Shown here in pieces: positions 1 through 5,969 of a stretch of DNA of 5,969 nt; the first letter of the stretch is position 1; the number at the start of each line of letters is the position of its first letter. Made by a program: the position numbers and the translations under genes. The stretch spans positions 1 through 5,969 of the forward strand of contig CALGLS010000416.1 in assembly GCA_937959375.1 (NCBI GenBank). Direction: 5' to 3'. The notes beneath the pieces are model-generated. The model was not told the origin of the DNA, made no database searches, and was given only the letters and a program-made list of their open reading frames with translations. The stretch comes from an uncultured Saprospiraceae bacterium. Its GTDB lineage: Bacteria > Bacteroidota > Bacteroidia > Chitinophagales > Saprospiraceae.

Positions 1-2182
1 CAATAGCTTTGGTTTTTACGCCTTGCAATTACCAAAAGGCGATCATACCTTATTAGTTTCATATGTAGGTTTTCAAGCGCAACAGATGGTCATCAATTTG
101 ATTAAAAATCAAAAACAAGATATTCCGCTACAGGCAGCCAGCATGGATTTAGTAACGGTAACGATTGAAAGTCTTTCGTTAGAAAGTTTGCAAAACCAGC
201 AAAGTAGCAGCATGGATCTCAATCCCGATGACCTCAACAACATGCCAGAATTTGGTGGTGAATCCGGACTGATTCGAGGTTTACAATCCCTACCCGGAAT
301 CAAATCACACAGCGATGGTTCAGCTTTCTTTTTTGTACGGGGTGGTCACAAAGATCAGAACCTTATCATCATTGATGATGCACCGATTTACAATCCATCA
401 CATCTCTTTGGTTTTTATTCGGTGATCGTTCCTGACTTTACCAAAAGTATCCAAGTTTATAAAAGCGACATTCCCGTTCATCTTGGAGATCGGCTTTCAT
501 CGGTTATCGATATTCGAACAAAAGATGGTAATCTAAACAAGACGGAAGTCAATGGCGCATACAATCCTTTGGTATCGCGTATATCCTTGGAAGGTCCGAT
601 AAAAAAAGAGCGCAGTTCTTATTTCGTTTCTTTACGAGCATCAAATTTCAAGTGGATTTATAGGAATAGATCACCTAAGGCTGACCTAGGGTTTAGCGAT
701 TTCAACCTTAAGTGGAATTATAAAATCAATAAAAAAAATAGACTATACCTAACCTTGTTTGTAGCGGATGATCGTTTTCAAAATACGGGTGCTTTAAGTA
801 ACAATGGATTTTTAGGTTGGCGAAACGTCGCTTCAACTATCAGATGGAATCACATTTTCGGGGAACGTCTTTTTTCAAATACGATTCTTTATTCTGGCAA
901 TTACAATTATAGAATTTCCAACGGCGGCAATCGTTGGGATTCGAGTATTGGACGAGGTAGTCTCAAATCAGATTTCACTTATTACCACCGCAATAATCAA
1001 ACTTCAAAATTTGGAATTGAATTTAATGGTTTCACCTTCAATCCGGGAGGAGTTAGCGGAGAAAACTTTACTTCCTTATTTCCAAAAATACAACAGGACA
1101 AAACGCGTGAAACGGTCTTGTATGCAAACCACGAATTCAAATGGGGTAACCAGTGGACACTGAACGCTGGATTTCGTACTGCCACTTGGGAAAACCTAGG
1201 CCCCAATACTTATTTCAATTTTGATGAAAACTACCAAGTTATCGACTCGGTAAATACGACTGAAAAAGTTTATCAAAGTTATGTTCATTTTGACCCACGC
1301 CTTCAATTACAATATAAGACCAGTAATACTTCGTCGCTCAAATTAAGTTATGGCAGATACAATCAAAATGTGCAACTGATTACTAATTCCACTTCTCCTT
1401 TTACAGCACTTGAAATTTGGCTCCCGAGCGGGCCCAATATAAAACCGCAATCGGCACATCAGGTTTCCTTAAGTTATGCGCAGCATTTCCCGAAAAAACA
1501 GCTTGAGCTAAGTGCTGAAACTTATTACAAAAACATGAACAATCAAATCGACTATGCGGACCATGCCAATACCTTGTTAAATCCCTTAGTAGAAGGAGAA
1601 CTTCGATTTGGAACCATGCAATCATATGGACTAGAGCTGATGCTAAAAAAGAAAATTGGTCGACTAAACGGTTGGCTCAATTACACTTACTCTAGAGCGA
1701 TCCGAAAAACACCAGACGTGAACGAGGGGCGTGCTTATCCTGCTTTTCAGGATCGACCGCACGACTTTTCAATTCTATTGAATTATGGATTAAAACGTAG
1801 AATTTTATTTTCTACTTATTGGACTTGGTATACTGGATCTACTTTTTCTTCCCCTACAGGCTTTTATAACTTTAACGGTCGAACGGTTCCTATTTATGAT
1901 AAAAAACACAATGACCGACTCCCTAACTACAACCGTGTAGATATTGCGTTTAAATTTATTTTAAATAAAAATCCGAAAGCCAAATTCCAACACAACTTGA
2001 CCTTTTCGCTCTATAATGTATTCGCGCACAAAAACATTGTAGACGTCAATTTCAATAAAACTGAAAACGGAGATGCTCGTCCAATCGTACAAGCCAACCT
2101 ACTCGCTGAAGAACAACTAACGGCAACCCAAACTGATTTGCTTCGATTTTTTCCTTCACTGACTTATACTTTTAAACGATGA
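1..2182 (+). CDS. TonB-dependent outer-membrane receptor, 5'-truncated by the window edge
   Basis: This is the C-terminal part (about 726 residues) of an outer-membrane active transporter energised by TonB. The reading frame is open from base 2, and the TTG at 23 is internal, because the codons before it (NSFGFYA) continue the domain. Nt 2-130 encode the end of a carboxypeptidase-like regulatory (beta-sandwich) domain, with the typical G-x-Y-x-L-x-x-P-x-G and VSYVGFQ motifs. Nt 245-526 encode the plug domain, recognisable from LQSLPGI, an RGG motif at 338-346, the IIIDDAPIYNPSHLFGFYS stretch and the following LGDRLSSVIDI. The rest is a 22-strand-type barrel rich in alternating aromatic residues, ending in FFPSLTYTFKR, which resembles a BAM-recognition terminal strand. 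The signal peptide and any STN domain would lie upstream, so an anti-sigma-linked regulatory role cannot be judged. The stop overlaps the DUF4249 gene. The substrate is unknown: the DUF4249 partnership does not identify it, and no SusD-like gene is visible. Family assignment is firm. Confidence 0.95.
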   Translation, partial: NSFGFYALQLPKGDHTLLVSYVGFQAQQMVINLIKNQKQDIPLQAASMDLVTVTIESLSLESLQNQQSSSMDLNPDDLNNMPEFGGESGLIRGLQSLPGIKSHSDGSAFFFVRGGHKDQNLIIIDDAPIYNPSHLFGFYSVIVPDFTKSIQVYKSDIPVHLGDRLSSVIDIRTKDGNLNKTEVNGAYNPLVSRISLEGPIKKERSSYFVSLRASNFKWIYRNRSPKADLGFSDFNLKWNYKINKKNRLYLTLFVADDRFQNTGALSNNGFLGWRNVASTIRWNHIFGERLFSNTILYSGNYNYRISNGGNRWDSSIGRGSLKSDFTYYHRNNQTSKFGIEFNGFTFNPGGVSGENFTSLFPKIQQDKTRETVLYANHEFKWGNQWTLNAGFRTATWENLGPNTYFNFDENYQVIDSVNTTEKVYQSYVHFDPRLQLQYKTSNTSSLKLSYGRYNQNVQLITNSTSPFTALEIWLPSGPNIKPQSAHQVSLSYAQHFPKKQLELSAETYYKNMNNQIDYADHANTLLNPLVEGELRFGTMQSYGLELMLKKKIGRLNGWLNYTYSRAIRKTPDVNEGRAYPAFQDRPHDFSILLNYGLKRRILFSTYWTWYTGSTFSSPTGFYNFNGRTVPIYDKKHNDRLPNYNRVDIAFKFILNKNPKAKFQHNLTFSLYNVFAHKNIVDVNFNKTENGDARPIVQANLLAEEQLTATQTDLLRFFPSLTYTFKR

Positions 2183-2997
2183 GAACAAAACGAATTATAC
2201 TAGTGCTGCATGCTTTTTGTTTGCTATTTCTTTTTCAAGCTTGTGAAGAGCCAACGAATTGGGATTATCAAACTGGAGATAATGGAAAGCTGGTCGTCGA
2301 AGCTATTATTACAAACAAGCAAGAAAGGCAGGAGATTAAACTGTCTCGTTCATTTGACGATATCAATGGTATCGCAGAACCTGTTACAGGAGCAATCGTG
2401 TCTATCAATAATGGGTTAATTGACTTCCCGTTTCTTGAAGATCCAGACCAAGCTGGCACTTACCAACTCCCACAAGCTGGTGCTGCACAACCGGGAACTA
2501 CTTATGAACTTGTGATTGAATTAGAGGAGGAAATTTATACTGCCACGAATGCTATGGTTCAGGTCTTTCCGTTTGGTGCTCCTACTTTTCAACTTACCAA
2601 TGACAGCATAAATTTAGTACTGACATCAACACCACCACTTTACTCTACAGTGGAACAGGCTATGTACGAAATCGATATTGATTGGTCCTCCATTAGTAAT
2701 GAACAACCCAATACTGCCAAGCAAATTTTCTATACGTTCAAAACGATTGATGTAAATGAAGTGTTCAAATCCCAACCAAAGGTGGTTAAATTTCCGGTAG
2801 GTAGCCAAGTCGTTATTACGAAGTATGGATTAAATGATGGCTTTGCAAATTACCTTCGTGCGCTTGTGATGGAAACGGAATGGCAAGGCAGTACATTTGA
2901 TGAAGAGTCATCGAATTTACCTACGAACATTAGCAATGGTGGTTTGGGGTATTTTGGCGTTTGTGCTATTCGGCGAGATACTTTTGTTGCGGAGTAA
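2179..2997 (+). CDS. DUF4249 domain-containing outer-membrane lipoprotein
   Basis: This 272-residue lipoprotein is the likely partner of the upstream receptor. The N-terminus has a basic start (MRTKR), a hydrophobic core and a lipobox-like FQAC with the lipidated cysteine at residue 22. Two glutamates follow at once, and acidic residues just after the cysteine resemble the lipoprotein export signals that place Bacteroidota lipoproteins on the cell surface (inference). Residues 36-127 read as a beta-sandwich (LVVEAIITN, IKLSRSFDD, VTGAIVSINNG, GTTYELVIELEEEIYTA). The C-terminal motif SNGGLGYFGVCAIRRDT is characteristic of DUF4249. The ATG at 2179 overlaps the receptor's TGA as ATGA, and no Shine-Dalgarno site is visible, so expression probably depends on translational coupling. 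DUF4249 genes commonly follow TonB receptors lacking SusD, and a role as substrate-binding or lid subunit is often assumed but I know of no direct proof. The gene looks intact. Domain call is confident, function is not. Confidence 0.88.
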   Translation: MRTKRIILVLHAFCLLFLFQACEEPTNWDYQTGDNGKLVVEAIITNKQERQEIKLSRSFDDINGIAEPVTGAIVSINNGLIDFPFLEDPDQAGTYQLPQAGAAQPGTTYELVIELEEEIYTATNAMVQVFPFGAPTFQLTNDSINLVLTSTPPLYSTVEQAMYEIDIDWSSISNEQPNTAKQIFYTFKTIDVNEVFKSQPKVVKFPVGSQVVITKYGLNDGFANYLRALVMETEWQGSTFDEESSNLPTNISNGGLGYFGVCAIRRDTFVAE

Positions 2998-3053
2998 TTC
3001 TTCGACTCTACCTGGCTGCGCCGAGTAGACAGGCTTGCTCAGAATGACAATGT
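2997..3053 (-). repeat. Left copy of a dispersed-type palindromic repeat, with an internal insertion
   Basis: Read on the minus strand this runs TGTCATTCTGAGC, then about 31 bases, then TCGAAGAAT. The framework matches the right copy at 3075-3102 (TGTCATCCTGAGC, 4 bases, TCCAAGGAT). Its ends pair with each other (ATTCT 2997-3001 with AGAAT 3041-3045). The inserted part folds by itself at 3007-3029: TCTAC pairs with GTAGA, then a C/A mismatch, then TGGC with GCCG (one G-T pair) around a TGC loop. From memory, similar TCATTCTGAGC...GTCGAAGAAT elements are scattered through intergenic regions of many Bacteroidota genomes; I could not check copy number. It abuts the DUF4249 stop codon and shares its last A. 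Confidence 0.7.
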
Positions 3054-3091
3054 TGCCAACTCCCAAGCTACTACATTGTCATCCTGAGCGA
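3035..3091. terminator. Possible bidirectional terminator or 3'-end stabilising stem
   Basis: The two repeat copies form a 17-bp arm (3037-3053 with 3073-3089) around a 19-base loop, extendable by a G-T pair on the plus strand. It is located between two converging genes, where a shared transcript end is expected, and no other strong hairpin is present. Against a classical intrinsic terminator, no T-run follows on either strand and the loop is long. It could instead block 3' exonucleases. The pairing is seen directly; the role is inferred. Confidence 0.35.
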
Positions 3092-3104
3092 AATCCAAGG
3101 ATCA
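3073..3104 (+). repeat. Right copy of the dispersed-type palindromic repeat, short form
   Basis: The sequence contains TGTCATCCTGAGC followed by GAAATCCAAGGATCA. Its ends pair as ATCCT (3081-3085) with AGGAT (3098-3102). It lies in inverted orientation to the left copy, and 16 of 17 bases of 3037-3053 can pair with 3073-3089 (only 3043/3083 fails). The last bases, ATCA, overlap the stop codon of the minus-strand helical gene, whose TGA is the complement of 3102-3104. The GAAA link replaces the long hairpin insertion of the left copy. Confidence 0.7.
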
Positions 3105-4541
3105 TTCCAACTCCGCCACCTTCTCCAACAGCCATTTCTTGGCACCCAAAATTTTACAATCCATAATTTGTTTTTTCACTTTCGGAAGACCGGATTTATT
3201 GTACCGTGAAGTAGCTGCTAATTTTTTAATAAAGCGCAAGATGTTTAAATATTGTTGACGAACATCACGGGATATTGCTTGATTCCGATGAAGGAAAATC
3301 CTAAAACTATCAATTAAACTATACAGCGCAGTCTCTTCTCTTAACTCATAGTAGGTTTCCAAAAGCATCAACCGTCCGCCAAATCCATATCTCAAACTGC
3401 TATACTCTGCATCTCGCAATTGCTCGATTACTTTTCCATATTTCTTCTGATGAAAATATACTTTTGCTAGATTATAACTCAACTCATTATCCTGACTTTC
3501 TTTTGGCAAGGTATCGGTGTATTCTTTAATGAATTTTTCAACCCATTCGGGTTCATCTACTTTCAAGCCTATTGTTATAATGTTTTTATAATTCCCTGGA
3601 GCGATCTCTCCGTTGGACAAAAGTATATCTTTCTCAATCAAGATTTTATACAGTTCAAAAAGTTCTTTATAGAATTTCAGTCTACCTAAATTACCTTGAA
3701 AAGCACAATAATTTTGAGCCGTAAGATACATGCTACTTAGCTCCTCTTTGTTGAAACGTGAACTATGCATTCCCAATAATTTTTTCAACTCAAAGAAATG
3801 TTCTTCTTCATCCAGATTTAAAAACGCACGTACCATCCTGTAGTGTATCGCAATAGCAGGAACATCAAAGTAAACGCTATTTTCAACATACTTCAAAAAG
3901 TTTGGAGGTAGGTTCAATTCAACATCAATTGCACGTTCATTCTTCCACACCAACAATTCACTATAGTGTCGAAGTTTATTGATCAAATAAAAACAATCTA
4001 AATGATAATCACCTCGACCGATATTATCTGGACTATAACCTTTCGTAGCTTTGATATCGGAATGCAGTTGGCATTGATTCTCGATTTCATAACGAGCAAA
4101 ATGATAATCGCTATTTTCAAATCCTTCCTTCTTCTGATACTCGCCTGCTTGCCGCACAACACCCGTAAAGTGCTTAGTCAATGGTGACTGGTTCAAAACC
4201 TTTAGCAAATAAACTTGTTCATCAATTGGATTACGTTCTAACTCTGTATAGGCCAAAAAACGCATGGCCTCTCGAGTCAGATCAGAACAAAGTCTTCTTA
4301 ATCGTGCATCTTTATAAGGAGCTAAGTCAAACAGTTTTTCCCAAACCTCCTTTTTTCCCAAGTTCAAAACTTCTTCTTCCTTCGATGGTTTTACCTTAGA
4401 CAAAGCCACATCAACAAGATCGAAAAGACGAACTAGGTGCTCATTTTCATTGAAAAATGGAGATACCAAGTACTTTCTAAACCTAGTCATTTCAGGTCTT
4501 GAGAAGGAAGCCAATAGGCGAGTTAACTTGTCACTTAGCAT
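3102..4541 (-). CDS. Uncharacterised all-helical TPR-like cytoplasmic protein
   Basis: This 479-residue protein has no signal peptide or membrane segment and appears helical throughout, rich in Leu, Lys, Glu and Tyr. The N-terminus (SFSRPEMTRFRKYLVSPFFN, about residues 12-31) and the C-terminal block (residues 455-478, including KKWLLEKVAEL) look like its conserved ends. Residues 354-380 (LSYNLAKVYFHQKKYGKVIEQL) fit a tetratricopeptide repeat, and residues 269-302 and 388-412 are weaker TPR-like helix pairs, so a protein-binding superhelical scaffold is plausible. I recall similar proteins, often annotated only as hypothetical, recurring in Saprospiria genomes, but assign no function. No catalytic motif was recognised. 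The start at 4541 (ATG, MLSDKLTRLL) gives the expected compact N-terminus; there is no Shine-Dalgarno site, as usual in this phylum. It is transcribed alone, convergent with the DUF4249 gene and divergent from the T9SS cargo gene. Its TGA lies inside the end of a repeat copy. Confidence 0.85.
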   Translation of the reverse strand: MLSDKLTRLLASFSRPEMTRFRKYLVSPFFNENEHLVRLFDLVDVALSKVKPSKEEEVLNLGKKEVWEKLFDLAPYKDARLRRLCSDLTREAMRFLAYTELERNPIDEQVYLLKVLNQSPLTKHFTGVVRQAGEYQKKEGFENSDYHFARYEIENQCQLHSDIKATKGYSPDNIGRGDYHLDCFYLINKLRHYSELLVWKNERAIDVELNLPPNFLKYVENSVYFDVPAIAIHYRMVRAFLNLDEEEHFFELKKLLGMHSSRFNKEELSSMYLTAQNYCAFQGNLGRLKFYKELFELYKILIEKDILLSNGEIAPGNYKNIITIGLKVDEPEWVEKFIKEYTDTLPKESQDNELSYNLAKVYFHQKKYGKVIEQLRDAEYSSLRYGFGGRLMLLETYYELREETALYSLIDSFRIFLHRNQAISRDVRQQYLNILRFIKKLAATSRYNKSGLPKVKKQIMDCKILGAKKWLLEKVAELE

Positions 4542-4565
4542 AAAATTATGGTCTGATTAAGGGTA

Positions 4566-4596
4566 GAAAGGTAAGAAAAATGTAAAAATTAATCAA
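4566..4596 (-). promoter_or_regulatory. Candidate Bacteroidota promoter for the helical-protein gene
   Basis: On the minus strand, TACCTTTC (4573 down to 4566) matches the -7 consensus TAnnTTTG except for the last base. TTG (4596 down to 4594) lies 20 bases upstream, as expected for the -33 element. Transcription would begin near 4560, leaving a leader of about 18 bases before the ATG. Consensus recalled for the Bacteroidota primary sigma factor; AT-rich DNA gives chance matches. Confidence 0.45.
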
Positions 4597-4607
4597 TTTT
4601 GCAAAAT
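4596..4607. promoter_or_regulatory. 12-base perfect palindrome ATTTTGCAAAAT upstream of the minus-strand promoter
   Basis: ATTTTGCAAAAT is a perfect palindrome that overlaps the outer base of the candidate -33 element of the minus-strand gene. A dimeric regulator could bind here, but no regulator gene is in the window and short AT-rich palindromes arise easily by chance. Confidence 0.25.
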
Positions 4608-4679
4608 AATCTACTGTAAACCAAACCATTAGACAATTAATATCGTATTTTATGGTGGAACAAAAAGGCATTTGTGTCT

Positions 4680-4710
4680 TTTGAATTACTCTTAATATTT
4701 CGCATTTTTG
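4680..4710 (+). promoter_or_regulatory. Candidate Bacteroidota promoter for the T9SS cargo gene
   Basis: TTTG at 4680-4683 is followed after 19 bases by CATTTTTG at 4703-4710. This is one mismatch from the -7 consensus TAnnTTTG, at the standard spacing. Initiation would fall near 4716-4718 and give a leader of about 70 bases. The leader begins around two small hairpins: GGAAT/ATTCC (4710-4714 with 4721-4725) and CACT/AGTG (4729-4732 with 4737-4740). Both stems are too short to claim a riboswitch. The remaining part of the 4542-4785 spacer shows no ORF or RNA gene I can support. Confidence 0.45.
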
Positions 4711-4785
4711 GAATGTGGCAATTCCTCGCACTAAATAGTGAGTCTAATTTTCCGTCGTTATTTACACCTTTAAAAGTCCTTTATT

Positions 4786-5964
4786 ATGAAAAAATTTTTC
4801 CACCTCCGAACAACGCATCAAATCCTTATCGGCCTTGTGATTGCATTATTTTCGTTCACTTCAGTGGCTTATGGACAAACGATCAATACTACAAACACCT
4901 CCGTAAATCCATGCTTAAGTACTGACTGTGTATTCCCTGGAGATGCTGACAAAAACGGAAAAGCGGATTTATATGACTTGATGTCGATTGGTATGGGATT
5001 TGGCAAGACGGGACCTGAACGTGTAAACGCTACTCCAATGGAATGGGTTGGTCAAATGGCTTTAGACTGGGAGGAATCAACAGCCAGCGGTGTTAACTAT
5101 AAGCACTTTGATAGCGATGGAAATGGAATTATTGATTACCAAGATATCACTCCAATCATACACCACTATTCTCCGATGGAAAAAGGAGTGGACTACACCA
5201 GCAGCACTGGTCCTAGAATTTCACTTGACTTTGAAGTTGATACTATTTTCATCAATGAAGATACAGAGAATATCGTGACACTAAATGCAGGGATCGTTGT
5301 CGGAAGCGCTGATGTTCCAATGGAAGACATTTACGGTATGGCGCTTTTTTTAGATTACGACTCTACGCTAACTGAAGCAACAGAAGGCGTAATGATAAAC
5401 TATAACGACAATTGTTTTATTGGTGGTCAAAATGAAGTAATTGCTTACGATCAAGATCTAAGAAGTAACCAACAGGCTGACTTCGCAATTACTCGACTGA
5501 ATAGTCAAGTTGTTAGTGGTTACGGTCGTGTTGCGACGGTTAGCTTCAGTATTATTATTGACGTTATTGATGGCCGCTCTGAAAGAACTATTCCTTTCAG
5601 TGTTCCAATCTTTGGCGCCAAGGTGATTAACCAACAAGGCAACATTGTTCCAATAAGTTTAGATATCAAACCGGCTAAAGTAATATTCATAAACGAGAAC
5701 AAACCTACTTCTGTAATAGATAATTCACTTGCCAACCAAGTGTCTGTATTTCCAAATCCTGCAACAGAAAATATTAATATTGAGCTAACTGATCTTATCG
5801 GTGAGCAGGTAAATATTTTTAACTCATTAGGCCAAAAAGTTGCAACACATAAACTCGATCAAACGAGTACTAGCATTCCTGTCAACAACTTGAGTCCTGG
5901 TATTTACATCCTTAATATCCAAACGGATAAAGGTCTTGCTAATAAGCGGGTAGTTGTGGAGTAG
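4786..5964 (+). CDS. Secreted dockerin-like/cohesin-like protein with T9SS type A sorting domain
   Basis: This 392-residue precursor is exported by Sec and then handled by the type IX system. Residues 1-30 are a signal peptide (MKKFFHLR, hydrophobic core 13-27, AYG cleavage motif before Q31). Residues 48-128 form a dockerin-like module with two EF-hand-type calcium loops. Loop one has D53, D55, N57, D61 and D64; loop two has D109, D111, N113, D117 and D120. They are separated by an insert (GFGKTGP...WVGQ...DW...GVNYKH) that I recall as recurrent in Saprospiria surface proteins. Residues 144-300 read as a cohesin-like beta domain (YGMALFLDYDSTL, FAITRLNSQVVSGYGRVATVSF). Residues 317-392 are the Por/T9SS type A sorting domain (VSVFPNPATENINIEL, VNIFNSLGQKV, LSPGIYILNIQT, ending KRVVVE). 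C43 and C48 could form a disulfide. No catalytic domain is visible, so a structural, adhesive or calcium-dependent binding role is the best inference. The start follows an AT-rich region without a Shine-Dalgarno site. The gene is complete, with TAG five bases before the window end. Confidence 0.9.
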   Translation: MKKFFHLRTTHQILIGLVIALFSFTSVAYGQTINTTNTSVNPCLSTDCVFPGDADKNGKADLYDLMSIGMGFGKTGPERVNATPMEWVGQMALDWEESTASGVNYKHFDSDGNGIIDYQDITPIIHHYSPMEKGVDYTSSTGPRISLDFEVDTIFINEDTENIVTLNAGIVVGSADVPMEDIYGMALFLDYDSTLTEATEGVMINYNDNCFIGGQNEVIAYDQDLRSNQQADFAITRLNSQVVSGYGRVATVSFSIIIDVIDGRSERTIPFSVPIFGAKVINQQGNIVPISLDIKPAKVIFINENKPTSVIDNSLANQVSVFPNPATENINIELTDLIGEQVNIFNSLGQKVATHKLDQTSTSIPVNNLSPGIYILNIQTDKGLANKRVVVE

Positions 5965-5969
5965 AGGGA

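Noticed and set aside
23..25. TTG as the start codon of the receptor
   Set aside because: The frame is open to the window edge and the upstream residues NSFGFYA continue the carboxypeptidase-like domain; no signal peptide follows the TTG.
2997..3104. CRISPR array or insertion sequence
   Set aside because: There are only two copies, in inverted orientation, of different lengths and without regular spacers; no transposase is encoded and no target duplication is seen.
4710..4740. Riboswitch or tRNA in the leader of the T9SS cargo gene
   Set aside because: The stems are only 4-5 bp, and no cloverleaf or known aptamer core is present.
4674..4925. Small ORF overlapping the T9SS cargo gene start
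   Set aside because: It runs in another frame across the promoter and signal peptide region, starts with a non-ATG codon, and has no recognisable domain; the 4786 ORF explains the region fully.
4927..5150. EF-hand loops as evidence for a cellulosome
   Set aside because: No glycoside hydrolase or carbohydrate-binding domain is present in the window, and the long insert between the loops differs from clostridial dockerins.

Overview
The window looks like a chromosomal segment from a Bacteroidota bacterium, most likely a member of the Saprospiria (Lewinella/Saprospiraceae-like). Three things point there. It carries a TonB-dependent receptor followed by a DUF4249 lipoprotein, a pairing typical of Bacteroidota. 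It carries a protein with a C-terminal type IX secretion (Por) sorting domain. Its spacers are AT-rich, lack Shine-Dalgarno sites, and show TTTG/TAnnTTTG-like promoter elements. The class-level placement is an inference from remembered protein architecture, not from a search.

Layout. Positions 1-2182 (+) hold the 3' part of a TonB-dependent outer-membrane receptor whose start lies upstream of the window. Its stop overlaps the start of a DUF4249 lipoprotein gene (2179-2997, +) in an ATGA junction, so the two form a translationally coupled pair. The 104-bp convergent spacer (2998-3101) is almost entirely filled by two oppositely oriented copies of a short dispersed-type repeat (core TGTCATYCTGAGC ... 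TCSAAGRAT). These copies can pair with each other or fold separately. Positions 3102-4541 (-) encode a soluble all-helical, TPR-like protein of unknown function. A 244-bp divergent spacer (4542-4785) carries one candidate promoter per strand. Positions 4786-5964 (+) encode a secreted protein with a signal peptide, a split dockerin-like EF-hand module, a cohesin-like beta domain and a T9SS type A sorting domain.

How the genes relate. The receptor and lipoprotein probably act together at the outer membrane in uptake of an unidentified substrate. The T9SS cargo is probably displayed on or released from the cell surface. The helical protein sits between them in its own transcription unit, and nothing in the sequence ties it to either neighbour. 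I see no CRISPR array, RNA gene, transposase or phage gene. The most unusual structure is the paired repeat in the convergent spacer. The rest is ordinary Bacteroidota gene content with poorly characterised functions.
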